Source of the DNA: Brachionus koreanus
Taxonomy: Eukaryota > Rotifera > Eurotatoria > Ploima > Brachionidae
Reading direction: 5' to 3'
Length of the DNA: 48,283 nucleotides
Assembly: GCA_016987375.1 (NCBI GenBank)
Contig: PJRA01000048.1
Span: 1,442,050-1,490,332, forward strand
Shown: in pieces, positions 1-12,013 of the stretch
Position numbering within the stretch: the stretch's first letter is position 1
Layout of the letters: each line of letters begins with the position of its first letter
Notes under the pieces: model-generated
The model's input: the letters and a program-made list of their open reading frames with translations, nothing else
Databases searched by the model: none
What the model was told of the DNA's origin: nothing
Position numbers and translations under genes: made by a program

Positions 1-32
1 TTTGTCCATTTACTTATGCATCACGCGTTATA
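1..32 (-). mobile_element. Outer end of a mariner-type element (terminal inverted repeat), cut by the window edge
   Basis: Bases 6-24 read, on the minus strand, GTGATGCATAAGTAAATGG, preceded by ATAACGC. The same sequence recurs at 48128-48153 in the opposite orientation with one internal mismatch. The form (TA, then a GGTGNTGCATAAGTAAATG-like string) resembles mariner terminal repeats. Here the repeat is the last part of an element lying mostly outside the window, followed by TATA. The assignment is by resemblance and by the presence of mariner transposase relics elsewhere in the window. Confidence 0.6.
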
Positions 33-96
33 TTTTTGATTTTTAAAACATAATGTAATGCATGTAAATAAAGACTAAATATTGCAAATAACTAAT

Positions 97-132
97 GGAA
101 TTAGTTTAATGGACTATCATTAAACTAATTTC
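97..132. repeat. Near-perfect 15-bp inverted repeat with 6-nt loop
   Basis: GGAATTAGTTTAATG, a loop of six bases, then CATTAAACTAATTTC: 14 of 15 positions pair. It lies about 65 bp inside from the terminal mariner repeat. Nothing else is recognised between bases 33 and 493 apart from the 3' flank of the lectin gene. Confidence 0.7.
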
Positions 133-493
133 TAATAATACTTTTCATTCCTTCAAATTCATTATCAATTAATAGTTGATCTGGTAATATTAGAGGTCAT
201 AAACATGGACTCATAAGACAATCAAGGAATTTTTCAAGCCAAAACTTGACGATTTTAAAAGAAACAAAAGACTAAAGTTAAAATTACAAACTTTAGCGGG
301 TCTTTTTAGAGTTTTTACTTTCATTTAACTAATAACACTAGGTTTATTCTTATTACTAATGGGGGTTATTCAGCTTAATATTAATAAAATAAAATAAAAA
401 AAAAGAAAATAAAACGAATTGAATAATTTTATTTTTAAAATTTTCAAAATAAGTTTTTAAAAAATATTTATAAACATTGAAAAAAAATGTAAA

Positions 494-3400
494 TCAAATT
501 ATATTAGAATTTTTGTAAGGCTCTTCATCAATAAATGGCAAATCCAAATCGTATGATATATGAAATGTCTTTTCAAATTTAGCAATAAAAGGATCCTTTG
601 TTGCATAGTTTGCATATATAATTCTGCGGTATTTTTTTCTCTTTCGTTTACTCTTCATATCATCCATGATTTTTTTCATGAGTCGCTTTTTGCGAATTAG
701 CTGTCTTTCTTCTAAAAGTCCACTTGGTTCAATTTTGAAAAAAAATCGCAAAAGATCCAATGTAATGAAAAATCCATATGTCAAAACAATAGCAATTATA
801 GCAAAAACAGAAAAAGATCGCGAAACATTTTCTTTCAGCACCAAATCTTCCTTTTTATGCTCACAAAATTCACCGTAATAAAAACTTAGACATTCGCATC
901 GAAACGCATTCACCAAGTCAATGCATTGAGCTCCATTTTGACATACACCCTCAATACAGTCGTCAATATTTCTTTCACAGTGGTATCCTTCGAAACCACT
1001 AAGGCATGTGCAATTATAGCTTCGACCTGACTGAACGCAAGTCGAATTGTGTTTGCACTTGTTTCTATGTGGCTGACATGGTCTTTCATCTCTTTCACAA
1101 TACAATCCCTCAAAACCCTCTTGACAAATACAAATATATTTTTCAATGGACAAATCGCTGTAAACACAAGTTGAATTATTACGGCATTTGTTCGAATTAG
1201 TTGAGCAAGGATCGTATTTAGTTGTTGTTGTTAATAAACGGGTAGTTTTCGAGAACGAATTATTGGATGAAGAAAATAGTTTTTGGTTGTAGTCATGAGT
1301 CCAATTAGCACAGTTAAGCTCTTGATAAGTACAGTTTACCTCGCACAAGTATGGTAAAGTCGTAAAACAATTAGAAACATTTACACAAAACTTGTTTTGA
1401 TTTTGAATGATTGTGTGTATTGTGTAGTTAATGTTTTCAAATGAATCAAGATTCATGTTAGGATTATTTTTTTTTTCATCATAAAACAAATTTTTGACGA
1501 AACCACAGTAGAAGCTAGAGTTATCTATGTGAATGTCTGGACATAAGATACGATCATTGACTCGATTATTTTCTGTAGTCGATCCAGCTCTTTCCCATAA
1601 TAAATCATTGCCTAAATTTAGAAAATGTTTATTTTTATTATTTTTTATAATTAAATAAAATATTGAATTCAAAAAATTTAAAACTTTATTGAATTCTAAA
1701 AAACATAACGTTTGTTTAAGAGTTATTTATCAAATATAATCTAAAAATAAATTTTATTTTTAATTTCGGGAAACTTTCTTTTTTATTTTGATTTATTGAT
1801 TTACATACTATCTTTTCACTTCAGCAAACTTGAACTATTACTCAAGGTTTCTGATTGTCAATGTAATATATTGTTAAAATTTAATTTTATGGTTTATTCA
1901 TTTTTTTGTATTAAAATTTAAATGAAGAAAAGATTTCAAAGAGTTTTGAATTAACTATTTTGATGAATAATTGTTAACGAGAAAATTTTCTAAATTTCAA
2001 ATTTATCTAACTGAGCGATTTATTAGATTTAGTTGTTTTTTAAAAATCAAAAACTTAAACTTAGAGAAAAAATATTTTGTAAAAAAAAGTCTCTGTCTTC
2101 AGATTTCACAGTACGTTAAAACCTGCCTGAGTGACTTGAAACTCCGCCTTGAGCTCCTTATCAAACCATACAAACAATCGGCAAAAGAAGAATATATATA
2201 ATAAAATAATAATAAATTAATAATTGAATTTTTTCAGTTTAAAATTCACTCTCAAAATTTTAAAATTTTGAGAATTAAAATAAAATTGGTTTGCTTTAAA
2301 ATTTAATTTTTTTTCATCATAAATGAGGTGTTTTCTTGAAATAAATAAACAAAAAAGCGTGTTAATTATCAGCCATCAACCTTGAATAAAGGAATATAAA
2401 TTAGACCGGAAACTAATAGCTTAGATATTGAAGAATTTTTTCCTATCCTTTTTTTAAGTTGAGTGCCAAACTTTTTTGAATTTTTTTCAAAATCATTTAC
2501 AATAAGCAAGAATTTTTTTAAAATTTAAGAAAAAATTTTTTTAAATTAATTATTTTACCCTTTATGTCTAAAACATAATAAAAAAAAAGTTTTTTTGATC
2601 TGAATTAATGATACAAGCCGCTAGCCTACTGTTTAAGTCAAAAATTTAGATAAAGAGCATCAAATATAGAAAATTGAATAATATTTTCTTCAAATTTTTC
2701 ATTTGCATAATTAAAAATTTCATACAGTATCAAATTATTAATGAAAAAAGCGTTCTAATTAATAGAGTTAAGCTAATTTTTTGTTTCAGCAACAACCATG
2801 TAAACGCAGATGATGGATAGACTAATTTAATAGGCGACTTTTTGATCAAATTAAATTTAAACTTAGTCATTTTAACTCGTTTTAAAAAATTATTTATTAT
2901 CATTAATATTTAAGATTGTATTCCCATAAGTTTTTAATTAGTATGATCTTGTAAGAATTTATATGACATCATTTTTTAAATATTTGATTTTTAAGTAAAA
3001 TATTAAATATTTGTAAAAAATGACAAAATTTTGCCTCTCTTTTTGGATTCGCAAGTACTTAGATAAATGGACAATATTCTTGGATAAATGTTATGAATAC
3101 TTTGTGGGTAATCATACAAACTTAAGTGCTTAAATCCAATTTCTTATCTGGTAGAATATTTCCTCAGTGCTGAGCCCAGTGTCAAGGCAAGCCTCTTAAA
3201 ATGCTTTGTAAAAGAAATTATAATGGAGGTCCATTAAAATGGAGGATCAGTATTTTGATTTTTAATTTTATTTATATCAGAACATTAAGATAATACATTT
3301 GTTTCTAGTTCAAGTAAAAAGGAAACAAAAAACCATATTCTTACTATTTTTAAAATTCTAAATTAAGTATTAATTAAAGTTAATAATAATAAGGTCTTAT

Positions 3401-4893
3401 TGTCTATCAATTAAGACAAATTCACGTTTAATAAAAAGAGATCACTAAGTAATCGTTAAAAAAATTACTATCAATTTTTACTGCACTTTTATTTCAGGAT
3501 GGGTAAATATATAAATTTGAATTTAAAATTAAGCTTGAAAAATTATCTTATTTAAAATAACCAAAAAATCTTGCATTAAAAACAAAGCAAAATTTTTTAA
3601 CATTAAATTATAAAAAAAGCAAAACAAAATCAAAACCTTCATAGAAAATCTAAGTAATGTAAGAAAAAAAAGAAAATTATTCATAGAATATAAAAAAAAT
3701 TAAATTTTTTCCTTACTTAAATTATCTGAAAAGTTAATAGACTTGAAATATTAAGAAGATTGTGGGGTTTAAAAAATATTTGAGATCTATTTTCTCATTA
3801 ATTTTTTGTATATTAATTAAAAAAATATGGAATTATTAATTTTTTCGAGAAGAAAAATCATTTAAAAAAAAACTAATTAGCTTTAAACTTTTTTACTTAA
3901 CTTAATAAAAAAGCAAAAATTTATCAGTAATTTAAATTCTTTTATTGTTTATCAAATGAAAAAATAAACAAAAAAAAAGATTAAAATTTTACACAAATAA
4001 ATTAATCAAAAAGTTTAAAGATTTTCTAAACATGAGCCTATTAAGATTCTTTTTAATTATTTTATGAAATTTAAAATGAATAAAAGACATTTATAATTTT
4101 GTGAAAAATGCTCTATTTTACTAATATCTAATAAATCAGATAATTATTAGAATCTGATCACTTTTGAAGAAAAAAAATAATTATATAATTTTTTAAATTT
4201 AAAATTAACTCTTAACTATTTGTTTTCCTGATTAAATTAATGAATATCAAAAAAATATTATTGTGTGACTAGAATTAAATAAATAAAAAAACTCCAATTT
4301 AGAAGCATCTTTCTAATTAATTATATAATAATTTGAATTTAAAAAATATGCATTCAGTAATTTAACACAAATAAATATTTTTTTGTATTGATAAATATTA
4401 TTAATTAATTTCTTTAAATGTAAAAATAAAATCTCATTTTTATTTAAATATTTACTTTTGAAAAGAATACAAAAAATCAAATAAATACTTCTTTTAATTA
4501 GATTGTTGGCTCCAACATAAATTTCATTGATACCATTTTGAATCATAAATCTCATTACAAAATTCATTTCTTCATCATCTTCAATATTGGTCAAATAAGG
4601 CTGCTTTATTGTTCCGTATTTATGAGCTGACTTGAAACAAGTGTCCTTAAAAATTGAAAATTTTAATTTAATCATCAAATTACTTATTTAAAATTACTAT
4701 TGCTTTTGAATACTGAGCTGCGGGGTAATTTTTATAGCATGATGATTTGAATCTAAACCAGTCGAGCGGACATTCTGAAGAATTAAATTTTAAAATTCTT
4801 ATGTGAAAATATTCTTTTAACGAAGTCTAGCCTACCGATTGGATTAGCATTAAAGTAATTAAACAGACATAATAAAATGATAATAGTTTTCAT
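494..4893 (-). CDS. C-type lectin / three-EGF-repeat type I membrane protein, 469 aa, four exons
   Basis: Exons read on the minus strand: 4893-4836, 4774-4698, 4645-4489, 1611-494; phases agree at every junction. Exon 1 encodes a signal peptide (MKTIIILLCLFNYFNA). A long C-type lectin domain runs about residues 21-188: it starts CPLDWFRFKSSCY, has DTC and YVGANNL, and ends FCVNVSNCF..LPYLCE. Three EGF-like repeats follow (about 232-269, 276-309, 316-347), then one membrane helix (about 364-387) and a very basic cytoplasmic tail with KSKRKRKKYRR. Many N-x-S/T sites lie outside. The usual sugar/calcium motifs (EPN or QPD, and WND) are absent, so calcium-dependent sugar binding is doubtful. The role is probably cell-surface recognition or adhesion; the ligand is unknown. 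A 2877-bp intron (1612-4488) splits the lectin domain. The third EGF (NIDDCIEGVCQNGAQC) has the shape of a calcium-binding EGF. Confidence 0.85.
1612..4488 (-). other. Large intron of the lectin gene, no coding content recognised
   Basis: The intron runs from donor GTATTT (4488) to acceptor TTTAG (1612). The plus-strand open stretch at 1971-2201 ends in an AATAATAATAA-rich tail and has no recognisable product. A small AT palindrome lies at 2251-2272. A less AT-rich patch at 3040-3250 was read in several frames without a match. Confidence 0.6.
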
Positions 4894-7006
4894 CGAAGCG
4901 AACGTTGGTAGTTCTAAGAGATAAAATCATCTAAACTTGCTTTAAAAGAGAATAAACAATCGCTTGAATTTAAAAGAGAAAATTTAAGGTTTTAAAAAAA
5001 TTCAGGATAAACAATCTAAATCAGGAATCTTTGTTCCGCTTGTGTCATAGTCATTAAGAACTTTCTTGGATCTATGTAGTTTTTCTATTTATAAAATCGT
5101 TTCTAATTGAATAAAAATCAAATATCCTAATTTTAAGGATGCAATAAAAATTCTTAGAAATGAGATCTAACAAATAGATCGATTATAATCTCGCTTTTTG
5201 AGCTTGTTTGTTCGAAGAGTGCTGATAAATTTGTATTTTATGCTTAGTGATAGATCAAATTTTACAAACAAATTTTTGGCATTAATTTTTTGAAAAGCAT
5301 TGCTAAATTCAAAGCTGTCAGTAACATGATAATTAATATTTTTCTTTTTTTCTAAAATTAAGCTAAATTATTTCTTCTTATTAATCAAAAATTAATTTGT
5401 TTTTTTTGTGTTCAAAAGTGGCCAAAATTAGTCGTAAAAAGTAGAATTCAAAGCAACTATAAAACACTTGGAAATGGAAATTCTAAGATTTTTTAAATCG
5501 AAAGCCTAGGAGATTAAAAATCTTATTCAATTTCCCATAAAATTTGCCTAACATGAAATTTTTCGATACTTTTTTATATAATAAAACGTTAGCATGAAAC
5601 AATTTTGGCTTATCTATAGATTATGCATGAAAAACTGGCTGTGCTCAGCTTTGGAAACATTCAAACAGTTACTTAAAGAAATAATAAAGGAAAAACACAA
5701 ATATTTACTCTTTTTTTCAAAAGAATTAAATGAATTTTAATTTTATTTTGATTTGAATCGGAAAAAGATTTTGAACAAACAACAATATTTCAAATTTAAT
5801 AGGAAAAAAAAATTTATTTATTTGATTTATTACAAATTAAAAAAAATCTAAAAATTATCAATGCGATTAAAATTTTATTAATTTTTATTTTATGGAGCTC
5901 GTCCACGGAAAACTCTGATGAGCTAAAGCGGAAAACTCAGTTGATTAATTGTGCTTCGCCATTCAAACTTCAATTTTCAATTTAAAGCTCTTTTAAACTT
6001 GTTGCACTCACAATTTCTTATGGCAGCTGTTCAATAATTAAATCGTAGAATACAGTTTCTTACTCTTTCTCGCACCAAGTTTTTGGAGTTTCTTTAAAGA
6101 TTATACCTTTTGCTGGCAGGCCTGGTGCTTAAGCTGTATTTTATACCTTTTCTGAAATTCACCATCTCCATTTTATTTTACACCATTTCCACGTATCCTT
6201 CTTGTTTTTTAATCATGTTAATTTCAGCCTAGATAGCTATTGCATTATTCGTTTCATCATCTTAATGACCATGCTTCCCTCAATTAGATTTAAAAAAAAA
6301 TTATGAATAAAAGCTATCCTTCTGCTTATAGTTTTATTATTAATTAACGATAATATATGGCAAAAATTAGATCATATCAAAAAAAAGACAATAGTAAAAG
6401 TTAGTAGAAAGTAACTTAGTAAAGACATACTAAATATAGTTTAGTGAGTTTTTTTGATTTTTTGCATTCTTGACTTGATAACGTTTATTCAAAAATTAAT
6501 AAGAATCAGAATCATTTATTTTTTTTAAATTCAATTTTATTTATTTTAGTTTTTTCTACTTATTCACTCTTTGTAAAGCATAGTGTCTGTATTTACACTC
6601 AAAGCGTTCTTTTGTCTTTACTTTTGCTTCTACCCATGTCATCCCACAGTTACTTCGCAGCTTTTGTGGTGTCCATTAAAGCGCTTTATTTTTAGTTATT
6701 TACAATTGAATTAAGCTGATAAAGATAAAAATATAACACTTTTATCTTCATTTTATTATTATTATTTGTTCTATTTATTTAAAAATTAAAAATTTTATAA
6801 AAAATTGTTTTTATTTAATTTTTTTTTTAATCTAATAAAATAGACAAATTAATCAAATAAAGTTCTGTTTAACAATATTTATTATTTAAAAAAAAAAAGA
6901 TAAAAAAAATAAATTCACTTCAATGTTATGCTACCTCGAGACGTTGCTGCGTTAAAACTTGATAAATAGTGTTGTTGAAAAAAAAATTAAAAAATTTCGC
7001 TTTAAA
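4894..7006. other. Gene-poor AT-rich spacer with one LINE end
   Basis: The spacer lies between the lectin start and the 3' end of the C7orf57-like gene. The only assignable content is the decayed reverse-transcriptase tail at about 6555-6692. A patch of normal composition at 5890-6240 contains the direct repeat CGGAAAACTC (5906-5915 and again at 5929-5938) but no product was recognised. Confidence 0.6.
6555..6692 (-). mobile_element. Possible non-LTR retrotransposon 3' end (RT C-terminus), decayed
   Basis: On the minus strand one frame reads VKTKERFECKYRHY. This lines up with KTKNGFKAKYDKHK from the better-preserved LINE tail at 39.5 kb (plus strand). An adjacent frame gives LWDDM at the place of the LWNHLP motif there. 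One frameshift separates the two parts. It is short and decayed, so the call rests on similarity to the second copy in this window. Confidence 0.45.
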
Positions 7007-7837
7007 TTACTTTTCTAAATTCTTGTTTTTCCATTCATTATAGTCTCTGGGACGCTCTTGCTGATATTGATTTGACATTAACTTGAGCATTGTCGTTGCG
7101 CTTTCCCTAAAAATTTTTTATTTTAATTTTCTCTTTACTTAACTAGACGATTTTTTTACGTATTTTTTCCTTTGAAATCTAAATTCTCAATATTTTTTTG
7201 ATTCTTGTTTGATTTTACTTTAACTGGATTTAAATAATTTCTCAATTGGCCATATTTTCTCGGCTCTTCAATCGCTTCATATCTAAATTTGAAAAAATAA
7301 ATAAAAATAAAATATTTTTTTCCAAATTTTACTTAGTCATCTGTTTTTTAATAGACTGATCTAGAATATGTTCGTTGAGTCGCAAATTATTGACATTTGA
7401 TTTGTCCTGATGGGCAAACCATGCAGGCACTTTAAACTCATAAGGACTTGAAAAGATATAAATTTAAAATTTGATATTTAAAATATCACTTTTATTGATT
7501 ACGTGTTATCTTCTTTTTTCTCTGTGACAACTTCGGTCAACATGTCAGTCCACCATGAAGGAATTGGATATGGCTTTGGATCTTTTGGATTTTCTTTAAC
7601 GCGATGAATCAAAAGGTCCTGTCTGCCTCCCAATTTTGACAATTTTATGAATTCACTGTCGGTATCTTTGAACCAAATTGTTGGTTGTCTGTTAATTTCT
7701 TCTTCTGTATCCATGACTCCATTCAAATAGGGTATATTTGATGGCTGAACAGTAGGCACAATTGGTCGCGTTTCATTCTTAAGCGGTGCATGAACATACC
7801 AAATTTCATCTTCTGGCTTACGATGTGAAATCGACAT
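7007..7837 (-). CDS. C7orf57-like protein, 223 aa, four exons
   Basis: Exons on the minus strand: 7837-7503, 7446-7333, 7282-7160, 7106-7007; all junctions are GT-AG and in phase. The signature is TDSEFIKLSKLGGRQDLLIH (about residues 58-77), followed by a PYPIPSWW segment. It matches the conserved N-terminal block of vertebrate C7orf57 (TDSEYVKLAKQGGRPDLL, then LPDWY). The molecular function of this family is not established. It starts 330 bp from, and diverges from, the axonemal gene SPAG16, which suggests co-expression and a ciliary role (inference). The N-terminal exon has the charged start MSISHRKPEDEIWYVHAP; no signal peptide or membrane helix is seen. The C-terminal half (NYLNPVKVKSNK... 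QERPRDYNEWKNK) is diverged. Confidence 0.8.
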
Positions 7838-8167
7838 TTTGATTTTATTAAACTTAGAAAATTAAACTTTTTTAATTACTTTTTTTTCTTAAAATATGCT
7901 CAAAAATATCTTAAATTTCAAATTGCAAATTTTGTTATTTGAAATTTTGGTATAGAAATAGTTGCCATAGAAACATTGAGCATAGAAAAAAAGAAAGAAA
8001 AAAGCATCAATTCAGATTTTTATGTTTATGTAAATCAAAAAATTATTAGTACGCTCATTACTTATTTCAGAGGACCTGTACAAAACTGACACTGGACCCT
8101 TCCTGATTTAGATTTTTAAAAATCGAATGAAAAATTATTCAAATTTAGCAGATAAATAAATTTTACC
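7838..8167. promoter_or_regulatory. Shared divergent promoter region of the C7orf57-like gene and SPAG16
   Basis: These 330 bp lie between two oppositely directed start codons and contain no other coding content. The region therefore must hold both 5' UTRs and core promoters. Around 7958-7990 it contains ATAGTTGCCATAGAAACATTGAGCATAG; the GTTGCCATAGAAAC core is an X-box/RFX-like string (GTTNCC ATAG RAAC), the motif that drives ciliary genes in animals. No TATA box was assigned. Confidence 0.55.
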
Positions 8168-11100
8168 ATGGCAACGATTCAACCAGCTCCGAAAATGGAC
8201 ATTTTAAAAAAGCAATCATCGCATGAAATTCCGAAAATTGACTTGTCCAAAATAGAGAATGTTCCTTATTTTATTGAGAGTAGAACAAATTTAATTTTTT
8301 TTTGTGAATTGAAATTTAATCAATTATTTTTTAGAGGAATACATTAGAGATATTGATGACGATTTTGTCTATGAAGAAGTTCCTGTTGAGGATTTTTATG
8401 AGAATGGTAATATTTGGTTAAAGTTAAATGGTTTTTAAAAAATAAAAAATTTTTTAGAAAATGAAGAAAATTTTGAATTAGCCCTTTTAAAGCTTGATGA
8501 TGGCTCAAAAGATAAGTTGACAGTGGCCACGCCACCTCGAGCCGACATCAACATAATACCAGAAACAACTGACGATTTTATTCGAAATTTTTTGGTTAAA
8601 TTAAATTTACTTAAAACTCTGAATGCATTTCAAAACGAATGGTATGAACATGTTCAGTCCGGAAGACTCAAAGCTGACGATGTTGGATCTGTTCCAGATA
8701 TCTATGCTAAAAATCAACAGTTAGCAGATCAAGTTAAATTTTTTAAATTTGAAGTTGACAGATTTAAAAAGGCCGCTGAGTAATTCTTTTTTTAATTTAT
8801 TTAAAAACACTTTTCAATTTTTCTTGAAAAGAAAAGCAAAAGAAGAGTATGTTAAGATGAAAAAAGAACGTGACTATCACCGAATGCATCACAATCGAGT
8901 GGCTCAAGAAAAAAATAAATTAATTACTGATCTAAAGAGACTTAAGTTGCACTATGAGACGTATGAGCCTTTGCTTAAAAATATGAAAGACAAATATGAA
9001 GGTGCTATTCGAGACAAAATTGTGAATCAGTTAGAGAGAGATCGTGCTGTTGCAGAATTGGGAGCGATTAAATCCAATGAAAATTTGTCACCAAGTAATC
9101 TTTTTAAATTAAATTTTTAAAATGCTTAATCAATTTAAATAGAAGATAAACTAGAGAAAAAAGACATGGGTCCTACCCAAAAACGCTTGCTTGAATATCG
9201 TAATGGCGAAAAAGCTTTAAAGGAAGAAATGAAAACAAAAAAAGCAGAAGAACCATTTATTACTAATCGACATCCTAAGGTTATTTTATTTAAATCTCTA
9301 CAACTAACTTATTTTTTCAATTATAGGACAGTGAATTTCCACCTGAAACTGGTCTCAATCCATATTTAAATCGGTTGAAAGAAGATGCTCATAATTTGAC
9401 CAGTATTCGACTGTCTCAAACAATTCAAGCCCACAATTTACCAATTAGTTCGTAAGTTAAAATAATTATGTTATATTAAAACAATTTTTTTTTAATTCTT
9501 GACTATTTTGGTTGTCTCATTAAAAGTCAAAAATATATTTCCACTTTTAGTCATATTTTTTCTTCTTTGATTTGAGTTGGTTAAAAGGTAAATATTCATT
9601 GAAATCAGAGTCAACACGATATTTATTTTGGCAATGTGAATGAAATTTTAGTTCAAAAATTACAACACAAAAAAGAAAAAATATTATTTTTATTCTAATT
9701 GTACAAAAATTGTTCGGTAAATAGTAAAATATTGTATAAATTTGTACAAATGAATTATAATCTCGGTAAATACCTTTCATTTTTTTAAAATCCACTTCAT
9801 CAAAAAAAAAATTGATTAAAATGAGTGCTAAGTTCGGTAAGTGAAAATTTTTAAATTTTATTTTTAACAGTCACCAAAGCCGTCAATACCAAGTTTTGGT
9901 AATTCAGTCGTCGTCACTGACAGTACCCAACACTAATTAAAATATACAATAAGTTGCACAGTTTTTGTAGAGCTTACAATTCATTCATTTCCTAAAATTC
10001 GAATTTTTGTACTAAAATTTCACATTGACTTTTTTTTATAAATTTAAGTCAATGATCAAATTGAAATAATCATGCTTAGGAATCATCATTAAAAAGGATT
10101 TTTAAATGTTTATTGAAAAAAAAAATTAAAAGAAGCATTAATAGTAAGTTGAACTGCTACTAGAAAAGATACCTGAGTAGAGCTCTAATGAGCTATATTA
10201 GTCGCTTCTTTTTTCACACTCTGTGCATCCAGTTTCTACTTAAAAATATTCAAAATTTTTGGGCTAACCACCCTTTAAAGTAACCTATTAGATGTATTTG
10301 CAACTCTTTTTGTGAAAAAATGTAACCGCGAGAAACAGTTTTTAAGTATTTCCGAAAGAAATTAAAATTTAAAATTAATTAATTTTTGTTTTTAAACTTA
10401 TACTGAAAATAAAATTTGTCTTAAACAGTTAAGAAAAAACGTTTTTTATTAAAAGTTGATTTTGATAATCTAAGTGAAATATAGATTAATTTTTAATTTT
10501 TTACAGATATCCAATTTTTTGTATTAAAATTTAACTTTTTCTGACAAGAAATGAAATTAAATCAAAATTTTTTATTTTTTTTTAGAATTACCAATTATAT
10601 CTTAATTAAATCATTGTGCATTATTTGTAATAGAGAAATTATTTTTAAAAAAAAATTATAAGTTTAAAAGTATTGATTATGTTTAAGAGAAAGCTAGATT
10701 TATAAATTTGATATTTAGTTTTCCATTTTGCCAAGATTTAATAGTATTCAATGTTTTGAATGATAATAAATTAATCTAAAAACATTGATTTGACAAATTT
10801 TGATTATTTTAATGCAAAAATTTATTTTTAATTTTTTTAAAATAAATTGAAAATATTTAATTTTTCTTAATCATTTTTTTCTGCAAAGTATTGCTATTCA
10901 TCCTCGTAAAATGATCGCTGTAACTACCAGTGACGATAAATCGTGGAAAATGTGGACCATTCCAGATGGTCAAATGATAATGAGAGGAGATGGCCACACC
11001 GATTGGGTGTCTGGTTGTGAGTTTCATCCAAAGTATTAATTAAAAATTTTTTTCATAAATATTTTTGTTTATAAAAATAATTAATTTATTTAGTGGGAAA

Positions 11101-11949
11101 ATGTTAGCAACTAGTAGTGGAGATTCTACGGTTAAATTATGGAATTTTGAAAAACAAAAATGTATTCATACGTTTACGGATCATTTACAAGCTGTATGGG
11201 ACGTCAGTTGGCATTCGTGTGGAAACTTTTTAGTCTCTGGTTCGCGAGATAACACTGCCAAAGTATGGGACTTGAATAGTTTGAGATGCCGCTATACCTT
11301 GAGAGGACATGCAGACGCAATCAATTCAGTTGAGTTTTTACATTTTTCGAATATCATTTTAACTGGCTCAAGTGATAAGACAATTTCGTTATGGGATGCT
11401 AGAACCGGACTTGCTGCTCATAATTTCTATGGACATATGAATTCGGTCAATCATGCGACCTTTAATCTTAGAGTAAGTCTTTTTTTAACAAAATATGAAT
11501 TTAAAAAAAAACAAAAAATTATCTATCTAAAAAATTTATATTATTTTAGGGTGACACTTTGGCGTCATGCGATTCAATGGGTGTTGTAAAAATTTGGGAT
11601 GTTCGAAAAGTATCTGTAACTGAGTCACATGATTTTGGGCCATATTCGGCAAATAGCGTAGCTTTCAATCCATTAAGTATAAATAGTCTAAATATTTAAG
11701 AATTAATTTAAGTTAAAATTATTTAGGTACTATGATAGTGGTTGCTAGCGATGATGGTTCTTTGAAATCGTTCAATATTCAATCACAACAAGTATTTTTT
11801 TAATCTTTTTAAAATATTTAAATAATTGTTTTCAAAAGCTTACACCACTAGCAGCTCATGAGGACGCGGTAAACTGCGTCAAATTTGATATAAATGGTTC
11901 CTACATTCTCAGTGGAGGTTGTGATAATACTTTAAGAGTTTGGTCTTGA
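8168..11949 (+). CDS. SPAG16: SPAG16 / PF20 axonemal central-apparatus WD40 protein, 618 aa, eleven exons
   Basis: Exons: 8168-8279, 8335-8406, 8458-8779, 8832-9094, 9143-9279, 9327-9451, 10889-11032, 11094-11472, 11550-11676, 11727-11791, 11839-11949; the phases give one frame of 618 codons, close to the human long form (about 631 aa). The start sits in ACCATGG. An N-terminal acidic region is followed by the conserved block DDFIRNFLVKLNLLKTLNAF. A coiled coil comes next (about 130-270), then MGPTQKRLLEYRNGEKAL. The WD40 propeller runs about residue 330 to the end, with repeats closing in ...WKMW, VKLW, AKVWD, ISLWD, VKIWD and LRVWS. PF20/SPAG16 bridges the central pair microtubules and is needed for ciliary beating. 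A 1437-bp intron (9452-10888) separates the coiled-coil part from the propeller. The gene ends 64 bp from the stop of the convergent hydrolase gene. Confidence 0.95.
9452..10888 (+). other. Large SPAG16 intron, nothing else recognised
   Basis: The donor GTAAGTT and acceptor CTGCAAAG join TC|T to give ...NLPISS|IAIHPRK, which is continuous with the family sequence, so no exon is missing. The minus-strand open frame at 9547-9795 is low-complexity and not credible. The patch at 10140-10330 is less AT-rich but unassigned. Confidence 0.7.
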
Positions 11950-12013
11950 GAAATTAAAATTTTTTTTTCACAATTTTTTTATGGTTATTAAAATTATCAA
12001 ATAAAAATTTATT

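Noticed and set aside
5906..5940. Hammerhead-ribozyme-like core: CTGATGAG, a short loop, then CGGAAA, with GTC upstream at about 5901-5903
   Set aside because: The second core box has an extra G (CGGAAA, not CGAAA). No complementary stem I or stem III arms were found for either type I or type III arrangement, and CGGAAAACTC is simply a direct repeat.
9547..9795. Minus-strand frame in the SPAG16 intron as a separate gene
   Set aside because: No domain, biased residues, and the host splice junction around it is clean.
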